A stretch of 64,000 bases of DNA from Hemibagrus wyckioides (GCF_019097595.1 NC_080710.1:24678780-24742779), one strand, 5' to 3'; numbered from the stretch's first letter, positions 12,857 through 23,798 are shown. Notes: generated by a model not told the origin, from the sequence alone. Numbers and translations: made by a program.

Positions 12857-13095
12857 AAGAAAGAAAGAATGAGTGGGAGAGTGACATTGAGGTTGATACC
12901 AAAGATGCATCATGTAGACTGTCATGTGTGTGTATGTGTATGTGTTCGAGGGGGTGAGTGACATTGGGGTTTTAACGAAAAATGCATCATGTAGGCTGTC
13001 ACACTGTCATGTGTGTGTATGAGAGAGTGTGTGAGAGAGAGACAGATACTGAGACACTGGGGATTAAACCAAGTAAGCATTATGTAGACTACATA
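12690..13095. repeat. Degenerate minisatellite with GT/GA blocks
   Basis: About four irregular units repeat the same order: 'gtcacactgtcatgtgtg', a GT or GA microsatellite, 'gtgacattggggtt', then 'gcatcatgtagactgtc'. Instances of the 'acattggggtt' core lie near 12756, 12885 (with one change) and 12961, and 'acactggggatt' near 13055. Unit lengths differ because the inner microsatellites vary. Confidence 0.8.
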
Positions 13096-13353
13096 GATCT
13101 ATTCCCGCTTGCATAAATTGTACAGTACTTTATTAGAATAGTGTGAGTCAGTGTGTTTGTAAAACTGAAGTAATCTTGGGAAACTGAGGGGTTTGTGGTG
13201 AGCTGTGGTACATGGTTATACATCATGAAGGAGACCAAGCGTCCCCATAATAAGAGTAATATGTGACAGTTTTAACCTTGTATAGGACATTTTTATCGGA
13301 CGTCCCTGTTCTTGTATATTTGGTCCTCTCCAAGATATTAAAAACATGGCATC

Positions 13354-13356
<3 letters not shown>

Positions 13357-13396
<40 letters not shown>

Positions 13397-13435
13397 TGCA
13401 CATACACATATGCATGTACATACACATACAGACAC
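13357..13435. repeat. (CA)n microsatellite with degenerate CA-rich flank
   Basis: A pure CA run to about 13388 decays into 'catatacacatgcacatac'-type sequence. Confidence 0.9.
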
Positions 13436-13548
13436 ACATCAGGTTTGCTGTCTCTGACTGGTGTGAGCGTGTATGAGCTGTGTGACTGTATATTTTTTGC
13501 CCATTAGTGCTGGTTTGGTCCCCAGAGCTGGTTAGCATAATAATGAGC

Positions 13549-13550
<2 letters not shown>

Positions 13551-13583
<33 letters not shown>

Positions 13584-13606
13584 GTCTGTCTCTCTCTCTC
13601 TCTCAC
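13551..13606. repeat. (TC)n microsatellite
   Basis: A TC run with a few TGTC interruptions. Confidence 0.9.
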
Positions 13607-14211
13607 TCCCTGTATCATCTTTCAAATTTTTTTCTGGCAGATTTGCATTTTAGTATCCACATTACCAGATCTTGTTTCCATGAATAATAAAGACCTTGTC
13701 CTTGTTCTCGCTGCAGTTTCCTTGTGCTTTGTCTTTCTGAAAGTGTGTGAATGCCTCTGACACATTAGACTCACAGGACCTGCATAAACATCTGAGCTGG
13801 AGAGGCACATTCCTAGCACACTTAAAGCAAATTCGATTTATTCCTTTTCTGTAGCACTGGAAAGCTTCATTCAGATCAGACATACTAGTAAATGTAAGGT
13901 GATATTTCTGTCTGCCTATGAATATGAAAAATACTGCAGTCAGTGGTGCAGTCTCATTGAACAGCAGACACAAGTGAAATGCAGAAGGGCCATGAGAAGG
14001 AATATTACTGTGATTGTAGTAATATTTATACATTTAAAATGTATACACAGCATGCATATGTTTAATCCACGTATCCTTCTTTGTATCGAGTCAAATGAAA
14101 CTCATTTCTTAAATGTTTTGATAAAATTAAACTTGTGTCATTTGTGTGATGTAGCAGAATATTTAATGATTTAAAGAAATATCACATTTAAGTATATAAT
14201 GGCAACAATTA

Positions 14212-14533
14212 TGACTTGGCGGTTTGCCTCATACCTCCAGGGTTGGGGTTCGATTCCTGTCACTGTTCTGTGTGTATGGAGTTTGCATGTTTTCCTGGAG
14301 GTTTCCTCTGGTTACTCCAGTCTCCCCAGTCCAAATGCATGCATTGTAGCTGATTGACATCTCTAAATTGTCTGTTGTGTGAGTGTGCATGCAATTTTGC
14401 ACTGACATAGACTTGCATCCTGTCCAAGGTGTTCCCTGCCTTGTGTCCTGGGTCTCGTGGGATAAGTTCTAGGCTACCTGCGACCCAGTAGGATAATCAG
14501 TGTAGATAATGGATGGATGGATGGATGGATGGA
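14212..14533 (+). mobile_element. DANA/Mermaid-type SINE
   Basis: The tRNA-like head ends in a B box, GGGTTCGATTCC. The body carries the characteristic order 'tggagtttgcatgttt', 'ggtttcctctggttactcc', 'agtccaaatgcatgc', 'ctaaattgtctg' and 'gcatcctgtccaaggtgttc', and it ends in a (GGAT)n microsatellite at about 14509-14533. This architecture is known for SINEs of zebrafish (DANA) and channel catfish (Mermaid); family identity is inferred from memory. Confidence 0.75.
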
Positions 14534-14589
14534 CATTTATGGCATGATTTCACATATTTGGGTATTTTATTGAACGTATAGTTCACTCT

Positions 14590-15022
14590 GTAGTACTGTT
14601 GTACTGTTGGTCAGTTGTGAGACTGGCCATGCAGTATGGTTTAGAGACAGTGTCACTGAGGAAGAGACAGGAGTCAGAACTGGAGGTAGCAGAGCTGAAG
14701 ATGTTGAGGTTCTCTTTAGGACTGAAAAGGTTGGACAGGATTAGGAACGAGTACATCAGAGGGACAGCTCATGTTGGACAGCTCAAGTTAGAGAGGCCAG
14801 ATTAAGATGGTTTGGACATGTTCAGAGGAGGGAGAGTGAGTATACTGGTAGGAGAATGTTGGACATTGAGAACTGCCAGGCAGGAGGCAAAGAGGAAGGC
14901 CAAAGTGGAGGTATATGGATGTAATAAATGAGGATATGAAGCTGGTGGGTGCAAGTGTTGAGGATGCAGAAGATACGGATAGGTGGAGAGAGATGATTCA
15001 CTGTGGTGACCCCTCTGTAGGT
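14590..15022 (+). pseudogene. RTE-like LINE ORF2 C-terminal fragment, broken
   Basis: This is the 3' end of a non-LTR retrotransposon coding region. Frame 1 (14599-14805) gives a Leu/Glu/Arg-rich stretch with LEVAELKMLRFSLGLKRLDR. The reading then shifts by one base to give RWFGHVQRRESEYTGRRML, and shifts again near 14870 to give RGRPKWRYMDVINEDM and WREMIHCGDP. The order RWFGHV, RGRPKWR, W(R)xMIxCGDP is typical of RTE-type LINE C-termini after the reverse transcriptase. At least two frameshifts and a 5' truncation (endonuclease and RT absent) make it dead. A second, shorter copy lies at 46673-46790 on the other strand. Confidence 0.75.
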
Positions 15023-15554
15023 TCTGTAAGCTCAGTATATCATTTCACCACTAAGTAGTGAATAGGAAATGATTTGAAATCAGCTTGTGTGTTAAAAAGT
15101 CTTAAGTGATCAACAATGTTCCTGAACAAAATTCAGTATAGTGGATTTTTTTTTTCATGGACCTTGGGACTGGTATATAAGCATAGTATCACTTGTGAAA
15201 AAGTTTTCACTGTTTAGTCTGTAGCATTATAAATTAAAGGCATATTTCTGAATGCATTAAAAGTCTGAGAATTTTTAAATTATTGTAATCCAAATTTTAT
15301 TTCCTACTCTAATGTCAAAGTGTAGAGTTCACATTGTTTCACCTCACTTCCTGTTTTCTCCTCAGACATATACCTCATTTATTACCCTGTCTTTTTTATC
15401 TTTTTATCAGCTGTTTACCTCTGTATTTTGTCTATCTCTGGGAATCATTCTGTAGAAGTCTTCGTGGAGATTATTTGGTCTGCTGCAGGGAGAATAGGAA
15501 AAAAATATCATTGTCCATTAAAAAGCACATTTTCAATTGAACTGAAATGGTGAA

Positions 15555-15765
15555 CAGAACAATAGACAGTGTCACGAAGCGGTGTTACAGAAATCTAGAT
15601 GTACATTTAGTTCCTTAACTAGCAAACCAAAGGTGACAGTGGTAAAGAAAAGCTTCCGGAGGTGATTTGAGGAAGAAACCTTGAGAAGAACTGGACTCAA
15701 AAGGCAGCACATCCTCTTCTAGGTGATGCTGGATTGCGATAATATAAATCAATCTCTTCTACAAA
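15555..15765 (-). mobile_element. Degenerate L2-like repeat fragment
   Basis: It shares 'aggaagaaaccttgagaag', 'ctggactcaaaagg' and 'catcctcttctaggtgatg' with the copies at 10885 and 39229. The 5' and 3' limits are uncertain. Confidence 0.5.
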
Positions 15766-16149
15766 AGAGTCAAAGAGTACCACATGTTTTGAAATGTAGA
15801 TTATGAGCATATTGTGAAGCCTGGGATAAGGGACAGTCTTTATGATTACAGCAGCAGTTATTAGGTACAAAGCTACAGTATCCATGTAAGATTGTCTGTT
15901 GAGGAAAGTGCAAGTCTTTGGTTGAAACTGGTTTAGGGAAGTGCAAAATGGTGTAGGGTATCGATGTGGGATCATCCATAGAAGCAGAAAGTTACAGAGT
16001 CACATATCCGATGATACATGAGTCCTGATTAAGATTGTATGTGTGTAATTACAACTGGATTTACTTCTTAATTAGTTTTAATTATATCAACTATCATTTG
16101 AAATGCAAATCAAAAGAGTCCAAAAATGACCATGTACAAATAAATTCAT

Positions 16150-16900
16150 CTGACTGTGTGTGAAGTCAGGAGGCTTCAGTTACCTTCACGCAACCCGAAG
16201 AGATCACAGCCCGTCTTCTCTGCTGTTACGTTATCTGAAACTGTATTCCATCATATGCTCTGGGAGTATAAAAGTGGGTCATGAGGTTTAATTTTGTAGC
16301 CTGCGTTCCGCTGCTGGGAGCTAATGGGAGATTAGCTGGGAAGGTTTTGCCCAGTGAGTCTCAGAAAGCACAATGGCGTGTTCCTTCGACCAGGCCCCTT
16401 TAAGAAAAGGTCACATGAAATGGTGGAGAGCTGTGAGAGCGGCACCACTCCAGCTTTCCTGCTGTTTATCTAGCTGACTGGGCCAATCAGTCTGGCCTTT
16501 TACAGCCCAAACAATAGCAGGTCTGGTGGCCCACTTTCCCATTGATGAACGGATTTATCCTATAGCAACATTTTTCCTTATAATGCAGAATACCAGGTTT
16601 TTAGCTTTAATTATTCATTTTAATCAGCAACTTTATCAATAATGCATCTAAGGGCAAAAATTGTCATTATAGACCTGTTTTTAGTGCAGCATGCCTGGGT
16701 ATTTTGAAGCAAGTGTGACTGGTTTAGGTTTTCGCAGCTTTGAAATCCACACGTTATTAGAGAGAACCCACTAACACAAGCTCACTGAGGTTTTACCGTA
16801 TATCTCAATGGCAAGTTCATATGAAGCCAACTTTCCTGCTGTCTTGGTCACTGTGACATTTATCATTATTTAATAATATCACAGTGAGGGAGGATTATAA
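16150..16900. other. Possible conserved non-coding block before the gfod1 exon
   Basis: This is 750 bp of complex sequence free of recognisable repeats, about 0.5-1.3 kb upstream of the exon. It includes a CCAAT motif ('gggccaatcagtctgg') and several AATTA-type cores. It codes for nothing obvious. It is flagged as a candidate enhancer only because it is unlike the surrounding repeat-rich intron. Confidence 0.2.
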
Positions 16901-17401
16901 TGTAATTATTGCTGTAGGTAGTAATCTTGAGTTTAAAGGATGTAATGGCCTGCTAGTCATTTCACTCTCTCACACATGCGAGTTATTTTAATGCACATTT
17001 ATTTAAATAAATAAGAATGCCATGTTTCTGTTTTTAAACTGTGCTGTCTGCTATTCCGATAGCACATCTTGTGTCCATGTTCATTTTTGGCAGGGCATTC
17101 TATCTTTGGGGATTTCGGTGTGATGAAATGAAAGATGAGGCTTAAATAGAGGGCTTTTGAAGTATTGTGAATGAGATCTGCCTTGTGTCATTGAACAAAT
17201 TGTCTCATTTTGTCTAATTTCTTTTCTTAAATGAAAGAGGTCATTAACAGCAAACATGAACAGTAGCAAAAAAAATTGAACTGCTTTTAGCACTTCCTTT
17301 TTCCCAGTTAATGCCACTTCAGAAGTTTGAGTAATTCTGTTGGAATGCTTTATGATCATGTCATTGCTTGGCTTTGGCGTGTAACCTGATGACTCAACAT
17401 T

Positions 17402-17438
17402 TGACTAATTCTCTGTTCTTCTTTCTGTAATCTCTAAG
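17402..17438 (+). other. gfod1: Branch point and 3' splice site of the gfod1 exon
   Basis: TGACTAAT gives a CTAAT branch-point match with the branch A at 17408, about 30 nt from the splice site. A pyrimidine-rich tract (17411-17435) and AAG at 17436-17438 follow. The exon begins with GA, the last two bases of a split Gly codon, giving the reading GIGKNVICD expected for GFOD proteins. Confidence 0.9.
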
Positions 17439-18361
17439 GAATTGGCAAGAATGTCATCTGTGACCGCACGGCCACACCGCTGGATGCCTTCCGAATGATG
17501 TCAGCAGCGCAGTACTACCCCAAGCTGCTGAGCATTATGGGTAACGTTCTGCGCTTTCTTCCGGCTTTCGTGCGTATGAAGGAGCTGCTTGAGGAAGGCT
17601 ACGTGGGAGAACTGCTGGTCTGCGAGGCACAGGTCCACGGCGGCAGCCTCTTGGGCAAGAAATACAACTGGAGCTGTGACGACTTGATGGGAGGTGGAGG
17701 ACTTCACTCTGTGGGCAGTTACATCATCGACCTGCTTACGTTCCTGACCAGCCAGCGTGCCATCAAGGTGCACGGCTTCCTCAAGACTTTCATTAAACAG
17801 ACAGACCACATCAAGGGCATCAGACAGATCACCAGTGACGACTTTTGCACTTTTCAAATGGTGCTGGAGGGTGGAGCCTGCTGCACGGTGACGCTCAATT
17901 TCAACGTGCCGGGTGAGTTCCGGCAGGAGGTGGTTGTGGTTGGAACGGCTGGACGGCTCACGGTGAGTGGCACGGACTTGTATGGACAAAAGAATAGTGG
18001 CATGGGAGGCCGTGAGTTGCTGCTCAAGGACAGCACACCTTTAGGCAATGCCTCGCTGCCTGACAAGGCCTTCAGCGACATCCCTACGCCCTACCTCACT
18101 GGCACCATCTGCATGGTCCAGGCGATACGGCAGGCCTTCCAGGGCCAGGAGGATCGGCGGACTTGGGACGGCCGGCCGCTCACCATGGCCGCCACATTTG
18201 AGGACTGTTTGTATGCTTTGTGTGTGGTGGACACAATCAAGAAGTCCAACCAGTGTGGCGAATGGCAGAACATCGTAGTGATGACCGAGGAACCTGAGGT
18301 CAGTCCAGCCTACCTGATCAGTGAGGCCATGCGACGCAGCAGGATGTCACTGTACTGCTAG
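17439..18361 (+). CDS. gfod1: gfod1 terminal coding exon (glucose-fructose oxidoreductase domain-containing 1)
   Basis: The exon encodes a split Gly plus 306 residues, ending in TAG at 18359-18361. If the full protein is about 390 aa, as in other vertebrates, this is roughly residues 84-390 and only the first exon is missing. It starts at the end of the NAD(P)-binding fold ([12 protein letters not shown]). The GFO/IDH/MocA C-terminal alpha/beta domain follows, with [60 protein letters not shown] and the tail [19 protein letters not shown]. That C-terminus identifies GFOD1 and not GFOD2. The EKP motif of catalytic family members reads D-R-T here, and the usual Asp and His of the GGG motif appear as Ser and Tyr. 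The substrate is unknown; oxidoreductase activity is predicted only by family. The exon is clearly GC-richer than its flanks. It has no internal stops or frameshifts and looks intact. An in-frame ATG at 17495 is internal, not the start. Confidence 0.95.
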
Positions 18362-20066
18362 AGCTACTTGAGTGATGACTGAATAAATGTGAAAGGAATT
18401 TGGAAATAAATGACTGAAATTTAAGCTGGAATTAAAACAAAGCCTACTGAATATCATGGTTATAAATTGAAGGATCAGGAATGCAAACAGCAGTATACTC
18501 TCTGCATTCTTTGAACACCACTGTTTCTGGATTAAATTACACTGGATTTACGGAGGATGAGTGTACAGCAGATATTTTCAACACTGGAGAACACCAATTA
18601 AAAAAAAAAACATTGGTCTGTCCTCCTTGCATGGTGATGAATGTGCAAACCCAATGGGTTGTCCTGTGTATGTGTCTTCTGTGTGAGTGTGTGTGTGTAT
18701 GTATGTGTGTGTGTGTGTGTAGAACATTACAAAAATCAATAGTTTGGCTGGTAGGCCTTTTAGAGAGGAACTCCCCTCTGGTTAATTACGCAATAAATCT
18801 GCCTAGATATGCTTGTGTCTGAAATACAAAGGAATGGCTTGTTTTTTAGCTGTGTCTGCAGAGGATAGTGTAATCCCAGCATGCTAGCACAAGTCTACCG
18901 TTCCTTTACGTTTTAGGCACAAATTTTGTTCTTCTGAGCTTATATGAAGCTGGCCAGCTTGTTACTGAGCTTAATGTATCCAGCGTTTGATGCAAAACCA
19001 AACCAGTCTTGCATGCAAAGACAAAAGCTGTGAATCACATCTCAAACAATCAGCAGTGGCCTCTGGTTAGCACAGCGTGGGTAGGTGTTCCAGCATGCAG
19101 CCGCCTGCACTGTTACAGCATTGCACTTGAAAATAATGACTATAATTAAGACCTAAGCAAACAAGTGGTATATGTGGCAGACATACAACATGGAGCGAAA
19201 TAGTAAACACCCCTGCTGTTTTACAGATTCATGGTCAGCATACACTAAGTGTCATTGAGTTGTTACATGGCAGAAACAGTTAAATGAACAATATACTGTA
19301 TATAAATAATACATCCTTGTGTCATAATTAGATTTTCTTGCACATTGTTGAGGGCTAGACACAGTGATTATAAGCCTAAAAAATATGTATACCAAAATAT
19401 GTTCCAAACAATGCAAAAATCCCTACGCAATGCTTAGTGCTGTCTCGACCACCACATGAGCTACATTTCTAGTGCATAATTGTCTACCATATTCACTATT
19501 AGATAATGATTACATCAATTTATTTCTAACATTGACCTACAAGCCAAAAGATTGATTTTTTTTATTTGTTTTGGTTTATTTAGGCATTGCTAATATATTA
19601 CAAAGCTCTAATATCTATCCTGCTGTTTCCTTTTCCTGTTTATGTTCCATTTTGGTAATGTACCACTTCAGGCATGACATGGGTGGTATAAAAGGGTAAG
19701 ACGTAACTGGTCATAACTGGTGGTAAAAATCACCAACGTAATGCAAAGACACCACAGGATTAGTAGCAAGAGCTAATTCCTGTCACTGTGTTATTTTGTA
19801 CAGTCTAACGTCACGCCGCTTGTGATGCAACGAAATGAAAGTTCTTGGCCGAAAACTGAAAAATTGCTAGATTTTATAACATTGGCTTTTTCACGCTATA
19901 AAAAAATTTTATTTGTTTATTTTTTCTTATTATTTATACTTAAAAATAAATCTTAATTGAAGGCCTATAATGTTAATAAACTATAATCACTAGCATTGAA
20001 ATTGTTACACATGCTTGAAACCGTGATGCACACATGTAGTGCAAACTGAGCAGGTCATAAATCAGC
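18362..20066 (+). other. gfod1 3' UTR and downstream DNA
   Basis: Non-coding sequence after the stop codon. AATAAA hexamers at 18382-18387 and 18405-18410 sit very close to the stop, and an A-rich cluster with AATAAA repeats lies at 20318-20340. The true 3' end is undetermined, so the UTR could be 50 bp or about 2 kb. A (GT)n tract lies at about 18683-18721. Nothing else was recognised up to about 19790. Confidence 0.5.
18382..18410 (+). promoter_or_regulatory. Candidate polyadenylation signals
   Basis: Two AATAAA hexamers (18382-18387 and 18405-18410) lie 20-50 nt after the stop codon. A poly(A) site here would make an unusually short 3' UTR, so distal sites are also plausible. Confidence 0.4.
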
Positions 20067-20455
20067 TACAAGTTCAGGGTTGCCAGATTGGCCGCAGTTT
20101 ACTAGAAATCACCCTGGACATGTAACATATGAAAAATTACAACTACACACCCACGGACAATTTCTTTAGGCTCACAATGATTATTGAAATTTCAGGGGTT
20201 GCATTTGGTAAGATTGGGGATCTTTCCTAACCTGGCAACACTGTACAAGTTTCTGATACAGTTTTTACTGCATAATCTTATTTCTAGTGTTGTATTTTAA
20301 AATGCTGTATTTAAAAAAATAAATAAATCCAATAAATAAATCCATTTCTGTTAACTTTTCGCAGCGTTTGTACTCTTTCGTCTGAGAACAGGACGTGTTG
20401 TGCTCGAGCGTTTTCGGCCAAAAATTTTCAGTGGGTGAAATTTCTAGTACTACTG
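19795..20455. repeat. Old hAT-like sequence flanking a younger MITE
   Basis: The left part has 'gcaacgaaatgaaagttc' and 'ttggccgaaaactgaaaaat'. The right part (about 20400-20447) has 'tttcggccaaaaattttcag' and 'tgggtgaaatttctag'. I recall such CGGCCGAAA-rich sequences from fish hAT elements. No intact ends were found, so this is tentative. Confidence 0.3.
20067..20251. mobile_element. hAT-type MITE with perfect 8-bp target duplication
   Basis: The element itself is 20075-20243 (169 bp). Its left end is CAGGGTTGCCAGATT. Its right end, read inward on the other strand, is CAGTGTTGCCAGGTT, giving terminal inverted repeats that match at 13 of 15 positions. It is flanked on both sides by the same 8 bases, TACAAGTT (20067-20074 and 20244-20251). 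An 8-bp duplication with CAGGG-type ends is diagnostic of the hAT superfamily. It has no coding capacity and so is non-autonomous. It lies about 1.7 kb after the gfod1 stop codon, inside possible 3' UTR. Confidence 0.9.
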
Positions 20456-23400
20456 TAATAAATATTACAACCTTTATTCAACTGTTTGAAAAGTGTCATG
20501 GTAAATGAACTGTCAGAAAAATTTATTTTGAGAATGTTGTTTTGTCATTTTGTCGAGTGTGAGATTTTCTTTTTCTTTTTAAGCTGGCTGTGAAAAAACA
20601 TCTGCTGTACATAACTACATCCATTTTTATACATGCTATGCGTAATATAGACATATTTATTTTTGCCTTTTGGATGTTTTACGTTGAAGTAGGTATTCTG
20701 TGTCTTGTATGAGAGGTGCATTGACGCCTTTGGTTTAGACGCTTCTCCAAGAGAGGTACAGCACTTCCACTGTGATGCTACTGTCCATGTGTGACCAAAA
20801 TCAGACTTTTTTAAAAAATCTTTTTTTCCAGTTTCATAGCTGGTAATTTACGCATTATGGTTATATGAGACTACACAGGAGGCTTGGCATGAAAATCATC
20901 TCTGGATGTGCATATTTATAATATTCGCTTCCTAAAAATGCCTCTTTCCTCCTCCTCTACCTGATATTTGTGCTTGCGTGCATGCTATTCTTATAATCCT
21001 AAACAGACGGATACTGTTTCAGTCGACCAGTTTCAGTGACCTTTCACCTCCTTCTCTAAATCATGTACATCCGCTCCACTCGATTTGACATCTATAGATT
21101 TTTTAGAATGATTTTTAAACTGGGAAATGATTTCATTTCAGGGATCTCATTACGAAAAGAAGGACGGATGCCCTGCAGCTTGCATTCGCTCGGCTTTCTG
21201 TTTAATTACACGTCCCTACAGGTCACGGCTCCAGTTCACTTCACTAATTGATCTGATGATCACAAATCATGTTTTCTCAGAGCAGAAACAAGCTGCAGCA
21301 TTTTAGCTAGCATAGAGCCTGGGATAAAGACCTTGCAATTGCAACTATTATTGATACCTTGCAAATACGAGTAACTATCATGAAAACAGCTTGGGACGAT
21401 ATGCGGGTGTGGTTTATGAAGTAAGATCTCCGTTAAAAGACACAGTAGGAGCATGTTCGTTATAAATCAGACGCTGGATTACAAAAAGGATTACAAAATG
21501 AAATCTGATTCAATTTGATATCAGAAGAGACTGATATCAGAAAAGCTTGATGTTATCTGAGTTCACCTGAGGCATCCTTTCAGATTTTATTCCTCAAATA
21601 TCCAGAGATGATTCCTGCAGTGAAATGTAAAAAGTTTTTAAAATGATTATTTATTTATTTATTTTTTAACGGGACAGATCTTATCACCAGTAATGATGTC
21701 TTTGGGAATGAGATAAATGAAAAGATTATGTTGCTTTGTAATTCGAATATGGTTTACATTGTCTCCACCTTCAAGCTCTGTCCTCGTACAGCTGCTGTAG
21801 TAATCCAGTTATGCAAATAGCATAATATTACAGATTGCAGATGTAAGTGTGATGTTATTGCGTCCTGATGAGTTTTCGCCTCAAAAATACCATACTTGTG
21901 ATTACAAATCTGTTATGTTGCCAGTTATTGCTATGCTCTTACTGAACTTGTAAGAAATAATTCAAAAAAGTTGTTAAACATTACATCTGTGTACGTTTGA
22001 AGTGTGTATATGTCTGCTAGCATTGCTGTTGTGTAAGAGTTGTGTCTATCCTTCTCTTTATGTAGCATTAGCAAACACATTGAGAAAGAAGGTGGGGGTT
22101 GGGGCACGCTAAAAAGGCCGAGACTCAACGGTCCGGCTTTTGGCCACACTTCAACAGGACACGCTCGGCTTTCAAAACCGATTCTGGCGAACAAAGCTTT
22201 GATGGAAGGGTGAGAAGGGTGATTTGGAGAGAAAAAGTGAATCCTTTGACCCGTCCCTGAGAAGCGATAAATGCGTAGCCTTCCCACTCAGAATGATAAA
22301 TGCTCACATGGTCCTGTGTAGGATGGGTTAGTGCTATTGTCATGGTTGACTTTTCCTCTGTGTTGCATAAGATTGCTGTGTTTAAAGAGTAGAGATGATA
22401 CAGAGATGGGCATCACCTTTAATTGCCGTCGGGATAGAGAGGGTGTTGGTGTGCTCCTACTGAGAGCGGCCTGCTTCAGTATGAAAAGACTCCCAGCTCA
22501 AAGAAGAGCTTCTTCTGCTGCCTCAGACAGTATCCTAGCAACCGAATACCGCTGGGTGAAACCAGCCTTATCTTACATGTTTTCTGCTCTCCTTTTCTCC
22601 TCCGAAGACGGAGGCACTGATTTGCATGGTAGACTTCCAGTTATCTATCTTTAATATGATGTTTTCGCTTTATTATAATAATTTAAAATAACGCTTGAGA
22701 CATTTACTGATATTAACAAAGGCCAAAGGGTATGCACTATTATCCTGTATGCTCACAGTCATTATAACACCACTGGGAGACTATAAATTGGTCAGATGGA
22801 AAAAATAGTGATGCAGAAACACATTTTTACGCACTTAAGTCTAAATCTGGAACATTTTATAGGTTTACTTTTAGGATTGTCTCTTTGGGGCGTTTTATGC
22901 AGAGCCCATACAGCAAAGTTGTATTCATTGTTAAGTTTTTATTCGCCTGTTTGATTCGTTAACTTGAATTAAGTGGGCTTAAATTAAACCTTAATAACTA
23001 AAAAAAAAAACAAGTAGGCTTGTAAGTAATATCAACTTGGACCTGTTCTGTCTATAGAATGTTTAGGATAAAAAGCCCTCCATTAAATAGGCAGAATATT
23101 ATTGTACATATTTGAATAATGAGAGTAATATTTGAAGCTTTTCTTTTTATTTACAACTGGGTTGGCAGCAAAACATTTTTAGATCCTTCCTCAGCATGTT
23201 TTTAATGTAAGTTGTCAAGCTGAATAAAACTCCCTGGATAAAGATAACTGAAACCATCATAAATCACAAATTCAGACAATCATTTAAGCACTTTGAATGT
23301 CACTATGTACCCTGATAAAGCACAAAAAAGGGTTGATTCTTAGGCCATGGAGATGGTGCTGATCAGGAAAAGTGTACAAACCGAATGCTGCGCCCGAAAT

Positions 23401-23700
23401 GCAAAAAAAGTCTCAGCCATATGAGGTTAATGGTAGTTAATGAACTAATCGACTCACTGAAATACCCCTGAGTGTGGTGTTAAAGATACAGAGCTTTGGG
23501 ATGAATCAGTAAGAACACTGAGCTTTTGTATGGCATGTCATTCCACCTGACCCTACTGTTCTCCTCACCACTAGAGGTCAGCATGATCGTGTAAAACGTT
23601 ATTTGTCAGTGGAATCCATCCATTGTTATCATATCTCACATACACACAAGAGACAATTGAGAAATGAGTGGTTCTTGTGCTTTCTGTTTTCTTCAAGCTG
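20456..23700. other. Gene-free stretch
   Basis: No coding exon, RNA gene or classifiable element was recognised. Short stretches near 21000-21260 and 22090-22340 are complex and somewhat GC-richer, so they could be conserved non-coding DNA. That was not tested. Confidence 0.5.
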
Positions 23701-23731
23701 CTTTGTTTTCTTCAAGCACTTGAAGAAAACA
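23691..23731. repeat. Short perfect inverted repeat plus direct copy
   Basis: TGTTTTCTTCAAG (23704-23716) and its exact reverse complement (23719-23731) are separated by CA. A further direct copy of the left arm lies just upstream (about 23685-23697). The 13-bp arms could extrude a hairpin. No target duplication was seen. Confidence 0.8.
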
Positions 23732-23798
23732 GGTAATTTATTTGGTAATGTTTAAGTGACAGAAATTTCTGGCATGCTGTGTTTTGTTTCTCCAAGTT

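Larger units (their letters stand above)
1..17438 (+). other. gfod1: Large gfod1 intron, 3' part
   Basis: Inferred intron upstream of the gfod1 terminal exon. No reading frame here resembles the N-terminal GFOD1 exon (Rossmann start with a glycine-rich loop), so that exon must lie outside the window and the intron is longer than 17.4 kb. The stretch is AT-rich and holds SINEs, microsatellites, a 100-bp minisatellite and a LINE 3' end, listed separately. Nothing recognisable was seen in about 1-1860, 2000-3760, 3930-5660, 5820-6540, 7810-9090, 10170-10880, 11210-12680, 13620-14200, 15030-15550 and 15770-17400, apart from possible conserved non-coding blocks noted elsewhere. Confidence 0.75.

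Noticed and set aside
13662..14033. 123-codon minus-strand frame
   Set aside because: No domain, no splice support and ordinary AT-rich intron composition; consistent with chance.
1..17438. Search for the first coding exon of gfod1
   Set aside because: No frame shows the expected glycine-rich dinucleotide-binding start, so the exon is taken to lie upstream of the window.
17501..17989. 162-codon frame on the minus strand opposite gfod1
   Set aside because: It is a shadow of the gfod1 exon. It has no known domain, and the plus strand gives an unmistakable GFOD1 protein.
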